Origin: Rhizophagus irregularis
Lineage: Eukaryota; Glomeromycota; Glomeromycetes; Glomerales; Glomeraceae
Reading direction: 5' to 3'
Length of the DNA stretch: 64,000 nucleotides
NCBI RefSeq assembly: GCF_026210795.1
Contig: NC_089446.1
Coordinates: 2,695,001 to 2,759,000 of the forward strand
The notes beneath the pieces are model-generated. The model saw only the letters and a list, made by a program, of their open reading frames with translations, was not told where the DNA came from and did no database searches. Both the position numbers and the translations under genes were made by a program. This document shows positions 35,936 to 49,002 of the stretch, piece by piece (the first letter of the stretch is position 1; the number at the start of each line of letters is the position of its first letter).

Positions 35936-37183
35936 GATAAAAATAATCAATTACACGTGATTATGTTACGATTTTATAGAGAAACACCAATGAAAAATTG
36001 CGTCACATACTTGACCTCGTTTGCGGCGCAACAAAAAATCTAAATGTTCTTAATACGTATAACTTCTAAAATTCATTGGCTGCCCTGAAAGTTCAAAAAA
36101 CTTTGATTCATTAAAGAAATGATCAGCAAAGAAACCCCATTTTTTTTATATAATTATATTAAAATCAAAACCGGCATTCGAAGCCTCCTTTTAAACTCAA
36201 AGTAAACTTGCAAGATCAGGTAAAAAAATATATATCTAAATATAATTTTATTTTTATATTAGAAGAAAAAATCTTTTATTTAAAATTTAATTTACCATGC
36301 CACTCAGAACCTGTTCAAATTTTAGGTGTGTTCAAGCCCGATACATTTGCTTCGCTACCCATCGCTACGCCCTGGATAATTACAAATTTGGAAATTGAAA
36401 AATAAATATTTACATGACGTAATTTAAAGTTACACATGATTGCATAAAGATCGATGAGCTTAAATTATTTTTTGATTTGACACATTGTTTTATCATTGAT
36501 TTTTCAATCGTAGGCACGATTAATGACATCAACCCTGTGAGCCCTGGAGGAACCTTTTTAACCTTTACAATAAATGGTTTTAGTGTCAATGTTTCAGTGT
36601 TTTTGTATATTTATATGTAAATATACTAAAACATAAATTCTATAAATTTTCCCCAAAATCACTTCCAACTAAAATTTCTTAAGATGTACTTTTGTAATTT
36701 ATTATACTGTAGTTACTGTAGTTATAATTTAGACTTAAATAATTATTTGAACAGTTTTAACATCCAAAAAAATATTGGCATCTTGATCAGATTTATTTAA
36801 CACAAATGATACTCCTTTTCTTTTAATATTGAAAAATTGAAAAATTTTTACTACAAAGTATCAAATTTTTTATTAAATGATTATACTAATTAGAGTATAT
36901 CAGTATAACCGAATAGGATAAGTAGTATCATATTAGATACTTGAAATTTTTGATATAAATTTTTGTTTTGATATTTTGTATATTAAAAGGTCAATAAATA
37001 ATAAATATTTTTTTTTTAATTAATTCGATTCGTATCAAATAAATAATATTATTAAAACATATAAATAAATAATTTTTTTAACTTGTTTTTTGAACATGTT
37101 TTTCCATTTCAAGTTTTAAATATAAAATGATATTATAAAATCAAATTACATCCAAATCCAAAATGCTTGATTATGTGATTTCC
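35936..37183. other. Intergenic spacer
   Basis: AT-rich, with a somewhat GC-richer patch at 36290-36390 whose 65-codon frame has no recognisable family. The end is the 3' flank of the sterol reductase gene. Confidence 0.45.
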
Positions 37184-39169
37184 TTAATAAACGTACTAAA
37201 AAAATGATAATAACAAGATTAGATTATTTTATCTAGTACGTACAATTTTTTTTTTAACAACAGATATATATATATACATATATTTGTACTTACGGGTAAT
37301 AATTTCCATTTTACAACTTTTCCATATTCATCCCAATATTTTCCATATTTACCCTTACATCTAGCATCATCTCTCCAAATACGATGAATTAATAAAATAA
37401 TCATATAAATAATGTAAAAGTAAGGCAATATATGATTAAATCCACAAGTAAGGCACATTGCTAATGAGATGAGTAAATCACCAACATAATTAAAATGTCT
37501 TGATATTCCTATAAAGAAAAAGAAATACACAAAAATTAAGAATCTTAATAAAAAAAATTATTTAAGAATACTTTGAATTACTTACCCCAAAAACCACTTG
37601 TAAGTAAAATACTTGAATGGATTTTTCCATCACTAGTAACAAATTGAGTTCTAATAAATCGAGCAGGTTTACCCCAAATCAAGCAATCACCATTTTTTAT
37701 TCTAACAATATCTTTTTGATGATTTACGGCTCGGAAAATATAATAACCGGAAAGGCCAACTCCAAGGACAAATGAAAAGTAAGGAATAGATAGATCAATC
37801 GGATTACGAACTAAATAATGAGATTGAAGCGTATACTAAGAAGAAATCAGGAAGGTTATAATTAATTAAAAAATAATTTTTAAAGATTTGAGATTTTTAG
37901 AGATTTGAGATTTTCTTTATAAAATTTACCATCCATGGTAACCATACAGTATCACCCCATGCCAAATAGAATCCAAAATGATCATGAGCGATATCTTTTG
38001 AAATTTACAAGTTAATAATCTCGTTATATAAATCTAAAGAATTTATCTTCAAAAAAGCCTACCAATGGTCCTAAGATACCAATCCTCATTATAAAAGAAA
38101 TCCAAAACATAAACGGCATGTAAGAAATTCAACAAAATCATTGAATTGGTTACATAACCTGAAATAAATCAATATCAATATATTGAATCAAATAAAATTA
38201 AAAATCTTTGATCATTTATTAATTCCTTACCAATTTTATTATATTGAGCAGCGGCAAAAGATAAATTAATTAATGTCCAAGCAATGATTCCAGGTCTGCC
38301 ATTATGAAATAATTTGAAATCCCAATATTTTCCAAATCTTGGATTCATTTCAATACCCATTAACAAATCATAAATAAAACTTCCAGAAAATTTTCGATCT
38401 TCTGCATGAGAAGGTATTAAATATGCTTTGATAAACGAGAAGAAAGTAAGGAAATAACCATATATATTTGCGGCTATAAAAAGTTGACCCCATCGATCAT
38501 GAATGATAGAAGCATCCCACCAATTAAAGTAGAATGCACCAACCAAAAAAAGAGTATGGGTAATAAACCAAGCCAAAAGTCCATTTACCTAATAAAATAA
38601 ATAAATAAATAAATAAATAAGTAGGTAAATAAAAATAAGTAAATAATCACATATAAATAATTTACCTTATAAGGTAAAATATGACCAGCAGGAGTTCTCT
38701 GACCGTGACCAATTTTTGCTGGTAAAACAGCATAAAGTATTGCCTGAAAACTTAACCAAGTAAAATAAATTTTGATACCCTCCCACGAAAATTGAGGAAG
38801 TTTTTGTAAGATTATAGTTTCAAAAGCTTCCTTAGAGAAATCATTTGATTGGAGAAGAAAGACAGGCTCAATTATAGAACATTGATAATGAGTACAAACA
38901 ACCCAAAAATAAATAACCAAAAGGGGACAACAAGTGAGAATAACGGTAGATAATAAAACAGTAAGATATGATATATCTAAATAATAATTTAGACTAGGAT
39001 TAATTTGAATGATTTTTAAAGAAAAAAAAAATTATTTCTAAAAAAAAAAGAAGTATTTACCCCTGTCACGACCCCACGTTTTCCCGGTTTGAGCCTTCAG
39101 ATTTACTATATTTTCTGAAGGCTCATTATCTTTTTCGTTAACAGCATTTCTCTGTCTTAATGAAGACAT
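37184..39169 (-). CDS. DHCR7: 7-dehydrocholesterol reductase-like sterol delta-7 reductase
   Basis: Eight exons: 39169-39061, about 38976-38666, 38588-38231, 38158-38063, 37994-37930, 37835-37586, 37508-37294 and 37195-37184. They give 471 residues, close to the usual DHCR7 length, and all phases agree. The exon 2 start is the least certain: an earlier in-frame stretch is open but has no better acceptor. The protein is a multi-span ER membrane enzyme of the ERG4/ERG24 family. Motifs seen: [43 protein letters not shown], and the family signature [15 protein letters not shown]. The F-H-N-G-R-P-G and H-D-H-F-G blocks favour DHCR7 (NADPH-dependent reduction of the C7-C8 bond) over C14 or C24(28) reductases. 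Such an enzyme makes delta-5 sterols, in line with the known lack of ergosterol in arbuscular mycorrhizal fungi. The last coding exon adds only three residues. Confidence 0.85.
38589..38640. repeat. AAAT microsatellite in a DHCR7 intron
   Basis: Tandem AAAT/AAGT repeats (about ten copies) lie inside the second intron of the sterol reductase gene. Confidence 0.8.
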
Positions 39170-41408
39170 AAATGAAATAAATTTAAGGGAAAAAAAAGCG
39201 TAAACAAAAAATTTCGATCATCACACAAACTTTTCAGAAAGGTAAATTCAATGTGACACAGCATCGGATATAAAAATTTCCTATAATCATATAGATTAAA
39301 AAAAATTGAGAAAACGATTTTGATTTCTTTTTACAACTTTTAAACCTTAAAAAATTTATTACTAGATAACACGACGGCTAAACTGTCGGATCTATAACTT
39401 TATTTTATGCAAAATTTAATAAGTCGTAATTTATCCGAAAGAGTTCACTACAGTTACATATTACTTGTAAGCATTCTAGATTTCGAATTTTTGAAAATTC
39501 TTAAACACCAAATAATCAATCTTTAAAGGCATAACCGAACTGTAAATACACCCATTGCATTTTCCTAAAATTGGATAAAACCTGTTGTCTTAATGAACTG
39601 TTTGACTGTTTGACAGTTACAGTACATAATATATATATTTTGGTTATCTTTTATATCAGTTAGTTAAATTTAATTTTTCTTAGTGATTTCTTTTTCAATT
39701 AAAAATTCCAAATTACTTTGTAACATCAAATATATTCCAATTAATTCAATTAAATTAAAATCATGGTAAAATCATAATATATTATTGGTAAAAAAATAAT
39801 AAAGTTTCATTTTCATCATATTTTTTTTTTTGGATTGCATGGAAAAAAAATGGATGTTTATCCGTACATATATGTTTAAATGAACGATAAAGAAATAAAC
39901 ACATGGGCTATGTTAATTTATTCAAATGTCAAAATTTGTAATGAAACTAAATAAAGTAATAAATTTCAAAACAAAACGGGATTTAATTAAATCTTGAATG
40001 TAGCACATAAAAAATTGAAAAGTTGACAGCTTTGATTAAATTTATAAATAAATGTTGAATGTTTATCTTTTTTTTCGGGTTCTCTTACACAAAATTTTAA
40101 ATTATGATCCCGTAAATCGTATAATTTAGTTGCGCGAACTTTAAGAAGAAAATGCACGTCAAATTAGTTGGAGTAAATCATTTCCCTGTATAAACTATCA
40201 TAACTATCATTATCTCCGTTTTTTTCCGTTTAAAATGATGCTTTATACTATTGAAAACACACACAAAACATATATATAACATTGAGACTTTGACACAAAT
40301 AAACTTGTTTGATTTTTTTTTTTTGTATCTCAAGTTTATTTCTCTCTCTCTATCTCTCTATCTCTCTCTTTCTCTTTTTCTTTGGTCTTTACATTTATGT
40401 TTGCGTTCAAAAAAAAAATTTTTATATAGATATAAAGTTGAATAAAATGGAAAAATGTCTTTTATTTTGGAAAGTTGACAGTTGACAGTAAACGCGTTAG
40501 AAAATAACGAAAGATGAGGAAAATATGAAAGCAAAATGAAAGAAAAATATTTACCTCTTTTTTTTTTATTTTATTTTATTTTATTAAAAGGAAGGAAGGA
40601 AGAAGATGTATATATATATATATATGTATATATATATCAAAAAAGTTGGTTCACTTTCTCATTTTTTAATATTTTTATTTGAAAATTCTTTTTATTAAAA
40701 AATTTTCTTTTTTTTTTTATTATTAAAAGAATGCATGCTTTTTCATGTGTCACCACAGTGAAAGAAAAAAAAAAAACGCTGCGGTGGCAACGTGACGTGA
40801 ATAACGTGACAATTTTTTTTTTTTTTTCCTGAATCAAACATGGATTTCAAGAATGCGGATTTCAGGGGGAGGGGGTTTGCAGCCTTATTAACACGGGTGT
40901 AACAAGCCCTTCCGGTCAAGGAATTATTTTTTTCTTTTTTGTTTTTTATCTAACATGTTCTCCAAAGATGTTTTACGTTTTTGGTGAAGAATACTAATAA
41001 AGGATATTGGGCGTTTGGGGAAATTTAAATAATTGTGGAGTAAAAAAAAAAATAATAATAAAACTGCGGGGAGAAATCCATAATCCATTGTTCTTACGAT
41101 GGATTGAGATTTTTAAGGTTTCATTGTTATGATCAAATGACCAAATGATCAAATGATCTTTGAAATTTTATACCAATTGTAGTCATTTATTAGGATTTTG
41201 GAGGCACTAAATGTATTACAACATGATTTTATTTTCGGTTACATAAAAATAAAAAAGTAATGGTATCAATGTAAATCTTTTTTTTCCCATTAAGTTCAAA
41301 TTTTTTTTTTTTTTCTTTTAGAAAAGAGAAGGAAAAAAAAAGGAAGAAAGGAAAAAAAAAGAAAAAAAAATTTTTTTTAAAGATTTTTTTTTTTTTTTTA
41401 TAGGAATT
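39170..41408. other. Intergenic region between divergent genes, with microsatellites
   Basis: Shared upstream region of the sterol reductase (-) and an F-box gene (+). It holds a CT microsatellite at 40338-40380, GGAA/TA repeats at 40591-40637, and purine-then-T tracts at 41320-41400. The last tract ends TTTTTTATAG just before the F-box start, so a 5'-UTR intron is possible. No gene is seen. Confidence 0.5.
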
Positions 41409-42971
41409 ATGAATTCTTATGTGGAAGGAAAACCAATAGCACCACCATTACCATACGAATCTATGGTAGAAATATTAAACCATCTAGAAAATGATATAAA
41501 ATCATTACATTCGTGTGTATTGGTTAATCGACATTGGTGCCGAGAGTCAATGTCTCACTTATGGGTTGAACCTTTTACCAAAAAATTATCGGATAAATCA
41601 ATACTTTCTTTATTGGAAACATATTTCAGATGTTTAAAAGATGAGGATAAAACTTTACTCCGAATAGAAGTTGGGAACATTTTACCGACAACATCAACAA
41701 CGAGACCATTTTTTAATTATGCATCATTTTTAAAAAAATTAAATACTAGATTATTAGGACATTCAGTAAGTGTTTTGGTAAATTTGGAAGAAAATTTATA
41801 TTCATGTAATAAAAATAAATCAGAGATAACAAATTTGATGTTAAAAGCATTATATAAATTATTTATTGAAAGTGGTGCAATATTAAATAGTTTAACTTTA
41901 GATGTATCATCAGGATCAATGGATATAGCAGCAAAAATTCCATTATTTAGAAAAAATTTAAATTTTATATCAAATATAAGAAAATTAAATTGTATATTTA
42001 GTAATCCATCATCAGAAATATTTTATAATATGAGTGATTTATGGGATGAATTACCAAGAATTTGTACAAGGATAAGAATATTAGATATTGATGCAAATGA
42101 CATGCATTGGTCAAGTGGTCAAACCTTGGCAGATTTAATAAAATCACAAACGGAATTATCAAATGTTAAATTTAGATCTTCTGGTAGTAGGGTTACTTCA
42201 GCTATTGCTATGTTGGCAAAAAAATCTGATACTTTAACATCACTTGAATTTGAATATATAGATTTTCGTAAAGTATCATTAGATGGTCTTGAAAGTTGTA
42301 CAAAATTAGAAAAGTTAAGATTCATTGGCGCTAATAATTGTAATATTAATACTTTTCTTCCGTTAATTAATGCAAAATGTAAAATTAAGACTTTAGAATT
42401 AAACGAAATTGACGATTCACAATCTTTGATAACACTTTTAGAGAATGTTGGTTGGAGTTTGGAACATTTAATTATACATCCAATTATAAATTCTCTCATG
42501 GAAATTTTACCAACTTATTGTCCTAATATCACTTATTTAAATATTTTAGTAAGTTCCCCTTTCATACCTCAATTATTATCATTAGTAAGTGGTTGTCAAT
42601 TGGAATATTTAGTTATAAGAACAAATTCTATTAATGACTCTGAAATAATCGTAAATGAAATGGGTAGAGTTATTCCTTCATCTTTACATTATTTAGAATT
42701 TTTAATGCCTTTAACTTCTAGTCAATTGAATACTTTTCTAATGGATTGTCAAGCTCCTCTGAAGACACTTATAGTAGATTCTTCTCCTTATATATTTTTA
42801 ACCGATTCTCATATTAATGCGATTAGAAATTTTACTATAAGAAAAGGTACATTAAAATATGTTAGTATCGGTATTGGAGGTCTTAATATAGATCATGATC
42901 GTTTGTATATTGAAGAAATTGGTAGATATCTAAATTTCTTACCTGTAGATAAAGTTATGGTGAGATATTAA
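41409..42971 (+). CDS. F-box protein with LRR-like C-terminal region
   Basis: A single-exon frame of 520 residues. The F-box-like N-terminus spans residues about 14-55: L-P-Y-E-S-M-V-E-I-L-N-H-L, then H-S-C-V-L-V-N-R-H-W-C-R, then M-S-H-L-W-V-E-P-F. The remainder is rich in leucine and isoleucine with segments such as L-E-H-L-I-I-H and L-E-Y-L-V-I-R that fit degenerate LRR strands. Expected role: substrate adaptor of an SCF ubiquitin ligase, substrate unknown. It is only distantly related to the F-box genes at 12491 and 62807, having no E-T-S-Q-P-L-P motif. The start is preceded by a T-tract ending in AG, five bases before ATG. Confidence 0.85.
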   Translation: MNSYVEGKPIAPPLPYESMVEILNHLENDIKSLHSCVLVNRHWCRESMSHLWVEPFTKKLSDKSILSLLETYFRCLKDEDKTLLRIEVGNILPTTSTTRPFFNYASFLKKLNTRLLGHSVSVLVNLEENLYSCNKNKSEITNLMLKALYKLFIESGAILNSLTLDVSSGSMDIAAKIPLFRKNLNFISNIRKLNCIFSNPSSEIFYNMSDLWDELPRICTRIRILDIDANDMHWSSGQTLADLIKSQTELSNVKFRSSGSRVTSAIAMLAKKSDTLTSLEFEYIDFRKVSLDGLESCTKLEKLRFIGANNCNINTFLPLINAKCKIKTLELNEIDDSQSLITLLENVGWSLEHLIIHPIINSLMEILPTYCPNITYLNILVSSPFIPQLLSLVSGCQLEYLVIRTNSINDSEIIVNEMGRVIPSSLHYLEFLMPLTSSQLNTFLMDCQAPLKTLIVDSSPYIFLTDSHINAIRNFTIRKGTLKYVSIGIGGLNIDHDRLYIEEIGRYLNFLPVDKVMVRY

Positions 42972-44650
42972 AAAAAAAACAAAAAAAAAGTTGGGAAATC
43001 GTATTTTGGAGATTTTTTTTTTTTTTTTTTTGATACAAAAAAAAAAGGTGTTTTTTCTCTGGCAAAATAGAAATTAAATTATTTATTTATATTGGACATT
43101 AAAAAAAAAAAAATATTAAAAAAAGAAAAAAAAAAATTTTTTTTTGTGACTGAACATTTTTACTATTTGATTATACAAAATACACCTGACATTTTTTTTT
43201 TTATGGGATTATATTCAATAGGATATTTGTTTCATTTTTTCATTCATTTTATATATTCATTCATTCATTCATTCATTTTTTTTATTTATTTTTGCTTTTT
43301 TTTTGTGAGATAAAAAAAAATTGGTAATAAGTGTGAATATTTTTATAATTGGCAAAACAAAAACAAAAAAAAGTGGCATCGATTTCGTTTTTATTTAAAA
43401 ATAGAATTTTCTTAAAAACCAAAAATTGGAGGATAAAAAAAATCACAACATTATGTTTTATTATGTATTAAGATTTTAAGTTACATTTTTTTTCTATAAG
43501 ATTTAATATATATATATGTTCACACATTAAAAAAAATAAAAAATAAAAAATAATAATAAATAAATATATATAAAAGTCAAAATTTAATCTACGTTCGGGG
43601 TGCTTAAATATTGATTATCTAACCTATTTAACCTATTAATACCCCACGTTTAATTCTCCACAAGTTGCACATACGATCATCATCATTCATCAGATCAAAT
43701 CTTGCAGGTATTGTGGCTTTTATGGCGCTTACACAAAGGTGGCTTGGTGGCTTTATTATCATATGACAAAAATTCTATACATAGAAGGTGATGCAACTTT
43801 TGCTTGGCGCTTCTTTAAAATAATAGTACCTGCTTAATTTAGTTATCCGTGTTTTTTTTTTCTTGGCATTTTTAAAGAAATTTATTGGATCAAATGATCA
43901 AATTTTTAATTTATTTCGTATTACACAAGATGCATCGGATATTCAATATTTTTAAATTATCTCTATGAATTCCTAATCGATTAAATGACAACAAAGTTCT
44001 TTTTCTAATTTAGGGTAATCTTTATTATTCAAATATTACAATTGACCATCTCTTGCACATTTTACTAAAGTATGATATACGGGAAGTATTGGAGATCAAT
44101 CTTTAATGCATTATTATTTTGTCATTACATAATCATTGGTTCGTGAAAATTTCAAATTATATAAATAAATATATACTAAATATGTAACACGAGAAATACC
44201 TTATTTTGAACAAGCTACATATGATTATTTTAATTTTATATCTTTACTACGAGAAATTGATCATTTGAACAAATTTTATTTCTGGAAAACAAAGTATTTT
44301 AAGCGATCAATTACTTTATTTTAAGTAACTAACTTGTTCTGATTTTTTTTTTATCTTTTTAAAAATTTTCAGAGATTTTCCCCTTACAGTATATTACAAT
44401 AATACATAATTGTGATTACATGTATTTATTTATTGTAACCGTCACAATTAGTAATTGTAACCTGTTTAAAAACATTGCCGTTAAATTAATATATCAAAAT
44501 ATTATTTATAAAAGGAAACGAACAAATAATACAAAAAATACAAAAAATACCTCGCAAAAAAATTTCGTTTTTTACAAACACACACACACATATATATATA
44601 TTACATTATATTCATAAATATTATATGTTTATACATAAATTCATATAATC
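42972..44650. other. Intergenic region with simple repeats
   Basis: Long A and T homopolymers at 42971-43040, an ATTC microsatellite at 43252-43277, TA runs at 43508-43517 and a CA/TA run at 44578-44602 just upstream of the next gene. The open frames here are low-complexity artefacts. Confidence 0.55.
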
Positions 44651-45056
44651 ATGGTGGAAGATGATACGTTACCATTATATCTAAAATCAACTGAATCATC
44701 AAATCCTACTCGAAAAAAAGTAATGTTTAATATTTACAAAAAATTCGTAATTTATGGTTTCTTAATTGCGCTGTTAATATTTATTAGTTATATTGCAACT
44801 TGTAAATTATTATTTCTTTGCGATGAGAATTCTACATCAGTTGATAAAACATATGACAATTCTCCATCAAATAATTTAGTAAGTTCTTGTAATTATTAAT
44901 AATGATTTTTCGATTTTTTTTTTAAAAAAAAAATTCTTAAATTTTCTTAATTCTTTTTAGGGATTAAAAATTGATAAATTATTTGTTGAAGTTAATAATT
45001 GGAAAAATGACGATAATGATGTAGAAGATTTCGATTGGACCGAAATAACTCAATAA
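44651..45056 (+). CDS. Small single-pass membrane protein, 107 aa
   Basis: Two exons, 44651-44878 and 44961-45056, joined by a GTAAGT...TTTTTAG intron in phase 0. Residues about 24-30 are basic (K-V-M-F-N-I-Y-K-K), followed by one hydrophobic segment at about 32-56 (V-I-Y-G-F-L-I-A-L-L-I-F-I-S-Y-I-A). The second exon encodes a short acidic tail ending D-F-D-W-T-E-I-T-Q. The layout suggests a small integral membrane protein with its acidic C-terminus outside or in the lumen (positive-inside rule). No family is recognised. Reading through the intron would give a shorter product with a different end, but the strong donor and acceptor favour splicing. Confidence 0.65.
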
Positions 45057-48000
45057 CCGGAAACATTATATATATATATATATTACATTCTTTATAGAAA
45101 TGACTGATTTTAAAAGCATTTACGGTGTTTGTTAAGAGTGGTTATATGTGTTGAAATTTTTAATTCAAATTTTTACTATAAATTTTTACTGTAAAATTTT
45201 TAGGGTTATGAATTTTTGTTGATTTATTTCATATGGCTTCTGATTAATGCTGTATATTCACTCATAAACATTATTTTTTATCATTAAGTTCAAATAAGTT
45301 TTTTTTTTTTTTTTTTATGATTTATTCAATTTTATGTAATCTTTATTTTTAAGCATTAATTAAAATAATGCGAGATATTAAAAAAAATTTTGTAAAGTAA
45401 GTTTCTACATTTCTACAATAACGTCAGCAGTCACTTTTTCTTATTTTTTTTCTCAAAATCCTGAATAATCTTATCCTATATGATTTGCTTCGTTCTAAAT
45501 CGCGTTTGAAGGTCGCAGTCCCGTTTGATGGTCGTAGTCGCAGTCCATTCTAAATAATGTTACATAACATAATTTCTAGAAGGTTAATCTTTTCTAACCA
45601 ATACAATAATAATAAAAAAATGAACTAATTAATAGATATTCTAACTAAATTTTTTATTAAATTCTTTTTACAATTTGTATAGGAATTAAAATTCAATTTC
45701 TAAAAAAATTATGAAATATAAATTCTCACAAATATTTGAACATAACAGGTACGATTGAGCAGAAATTATTTTTTATATGATCGTGATAATATGCACCCTG
45801 GTTGTAATATAATAGTTTTAAATAGAATATAAACCAATAATCCTTTAAAAAATTTATTCCGTGTTATTTTGTTCCATATCATTTCCGTAAATAAATATTT
45901 ATAACCTCAAAACATGAAAATTATCCAAATTGTAAATGGAAATTACTAATGAAATTCAAAATTTGAATAGAAATCGTAATTCGAGTAATATCCATGTTCA
46001 ATAATTAGGTTGCCAATCCCTGTAATCCCGTTGGATAACTGTTGCATGGGAAACATGCATATAGTGTCTTTTTGGAATTAAGAATCCGAACTCTTTGAAA
46101 AAAAAATTCTTAATAATAAACAATGTTCGGCCGAAAGATATTAAATCATCTTCTATCAAAAGATATTAAGTTCTATCTCACTTTTTTTGCACACAACAAA
46201 TACAATAAATTGATATTTATGTTTAATTTAATTTGCAGTAAAAAATGTTTAATCTGCAGTAAAAAAAATATTTCACGTTTAATTTAATTTGCAGTAAAAA
46301 AATATTTCATGTTTTATAACAATATTATAAAATAATATAAAATTAAATTGATAAAGAACCTTTAAAAGAAGGTCAGAGTGAAATCGTAGGAATAAAATAA
46401 ATCAGAATAATTTAACTGATGCGCAGTGTCACTCAATATCTATTATCCCTCTGGTATTCCCGAGGATATGCATGAAAGCAATATGTGTCAGGTGCCTCCA
46501 ATCACAATCTTTCCATCCAGCATCTCTTATAACAGTTACATGACAATCTGTAACGTACAACAGACCGCGTTAAAGTCTGGACCAACCTCAAGTTTGTATG
46601 CCATGTGTGGTTAAATAAATTAGGACAGAAAACTATTAACATTTGCTATTGCATATTTAGGCGTTTTACCTTGTTATGTGAAATCATGAGTGAGAATGTT
46701 GCATGGTGATCGCAAATAAGTGCTATTGACAAGAATAAAAAAATTATTACGTTCTTGGTACAAAGTAGCAGAAAAGAATTTTTAACGTTAAGGATGCATT
46801 CAAACCTATTTTAGCAGGTTTGCCGTTTACTTATTCTTGAAATTGTGAGTAGAGACTTTTTTTTTATATAAGCCATTAGGGGGGGGGTTGGTTTAAATTC
46901 ATAAGATTAATCGGCACGGAGAAATAATATGGTTTCCATTATAGAAAAAAGGGGTTTATTTTACCGACCGACAATTATTTTACCGATAAACATTTCGCCG
47001 ACAGTTAATCCATCTTATCCTAACTTAGTCCTAACCCTAATTTCTTTATCAAATCCTAACTCTAATCCTAAATTCCCTTGTTGGTGAGATAATTGTCTGT
47101 GATTGTCTGCGAAATGAATAAAAAGCTATTTCAAAATCAGTAATTTTTCATTAGAATTTATGATTAGATTTCTATTGTATAATGAAACTTGATGTTATTT
47201 GTATATTACATGTGGTCTCATTAAATAAGATGGTTTTTATTAGAATTCATAAAGAAAAAAGCCATTCTAAATTAATTGTTTGAAAAAATTGAGAGTGGAA
47301 GAAGTTTAAGTCAAACAAACAAAATAAAATGAACATAGAGAATCTATAATTTTCAGATAACGGAGAAATAATATGGGCATTGATCTATAAATATCATTAT
47401 ATGTATTATTCAAAAGATAGCTAGCATGTATAGAAACAGTATTATTTTATTAAGGAAGCATTTGTCATTTCGGCTGATCATTAAATACAATATTAACGAT
47501 AATAATACTGCATGCAAAAAATAAAGAACTAGCCTTGTGAAGTGATGCCGTCTTCTTCTAATTCGTCTTCTACTGTTTCAGCATTGATTAGAGCTTTGGT
47601 TACTGTGAAAATTAAAGGTACGTTCATAGTTCTTCCTTTGTTAATTTTTCCTTCCGCTAATCAACAATGCATTTACTTTTCTAAGCCAATCATTCGACTT
47701 AACTGATGGGTCTTAATTGAATTATAATCAAAGCAAAAAACCAACGTTGTTGAACCTATTAAATCACTAAGAACTAAATACAAGTAGACACTAAAAATAT
47801 ACTAAACAGTTTACAACCCCTATCTGTTTTGATACCTATTATTTTGATCAATTTTTTGATTATAGCCCTCTTGCTAGCTGGAGAACTATCAACACTAGCA
47901 CGATCCCTCAACAATCTAACAATAATACCAATCACCATTTTCACGTTGCTTCGAAGTAATTCAGGATTTTCTTTGGCAGCAGAATAGCAGATTCGTGTAA

Positions 48001-48179
48001 TTTGGTACTTGCTACCACTAGAGTATATTTCATATGGAGTATATATAATCACTAGTTGATTGGCAATCACTTGCTTGATTTTTATATTTTCTGCATACAT
48101 ATCTTCTAATACTTGTCAATCCATTCTACACATAGTCCATGCGATATGATAAAATACCACTCCGAACCTGTGACACAAT
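45057..48179. other. Intergenic and repeat-debris region
   Basis: No intact gene. A GC-richer patch at 46420-46610 has a 62-codon frame without a recognised family. A G-run occurs at 46879-46886. Around 46960-47100 a CCGACAATTAT/GATAATTGTCTG pair and CCTAAC-like motifs suggest an old small TIR element. The minus frame at 48100-47774 (108 codons) follows the Gag-like relic and may belong to it. Confidence 0.4.
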
Positions 48180-48676
48180 ATCATAGAGATAGTCGAAATA
48201 ATCGTTCCCAAATGCTTGATCTGTAGTTCGTTTTTTCTTATTTGTTTGGTATACACTTTCAAGTTGCGCCAGATTCTAAGAAATAAGCATCATTAAATGT
48301 ATTAAATGTTTTTGATCTTTCAAAAAGCATGAATATGAGCAGTAGGCTTACCTGAGTATATCCAATTTTATATTGCATGGTTTCCCCTCGGTGATAAAAA
48401 GGTGGTCTTCTCAACCTTTGATTGTGTAGTCAACTTGACGGTTGAATCTTCACCAGAAATATCTTTTTGTGCTGTTCTCCTCAAATACGAGGCCACTAAT
48501 GCAATTGCTCTTTCCTCACTCATTTTATTGGCTATACAAGCCCGACTAAATGCTTCTAACCATTCAAGGGGATCTTGGTTCCCTCCCTTGAATACTGGAA
48601 AGTCTACTAGTATAGATTCTCTGGGTTCTAATGGCAATTGATGCATGAAGAATCGATGAAATAAATTCATTTGCAA
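48180..48676 (-). pseudogene. LTR-retrotransposon Gag-like fragment
   Basis: The minus frame starting at 48676 contains F-P-V-F-K-G-G-N-Q-D-P-L-E-W-L-E-A-F, then A-S-Y-L-R-R-T-A. This is the pattern of the retrotransposon Gag domain of Ty3/gypsy-type elements (K-G...P..W...F followed by A..YL.G.A). After about 100 codons it stops. A further piece, across a GTAAGC...TTCTTAG gap at about 48355-48277, remains open to about 48180. No protease, RT or LTR was found nearby. Confidence 0.5.
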
Positions 48677-49002
48677 CTGTCATTGTCTTAAAAGACACAA
48701 AAGATTCGAATTTGAAAAAAAGATTTGAGATTGGAAGCAGTGTAAATCGTTTTAAATTTCCGCGCATGTGATTGAATGTAGATAGGCGCGATATATATAA
48801 GAGCGCATATGACTTCATAGGTTGCGCACAAAACTTTTATGTATAATGTGCGTTCCTCACATATAAAAATAATCTGAATTTCCAATACTGAATTCATCGT
48901 CATTGAACTCCTTGAACCTGAGAAGAAAAAATATGTTATTATACATGATGCATTACTATGGGTAACTGCTCCAATCTAAAAAAAAAATTTAATAGTCACC
49001 CA

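Noticed and set aside
36208-36405. 65-codon frame with a GC-richer second half
   Set aside because: No recognisable family or start context. May be a repeat relic but cannot be supported.
42119-42499. 126-codon frame antisense to the F-box gene at 41409
   Set aside because: Shadow of a recognised coding region.
43092-43313. 73-codon frame, K- and F-rich
   Set aside because: Made of A and T homopolymers and an ATTC microsatellite.
47010-47090. CCTAAC-like motifs resembling telomeric repeat
   Set aside because: Only a few degenerate, unevenly spaced copies. Not a telomere tract.
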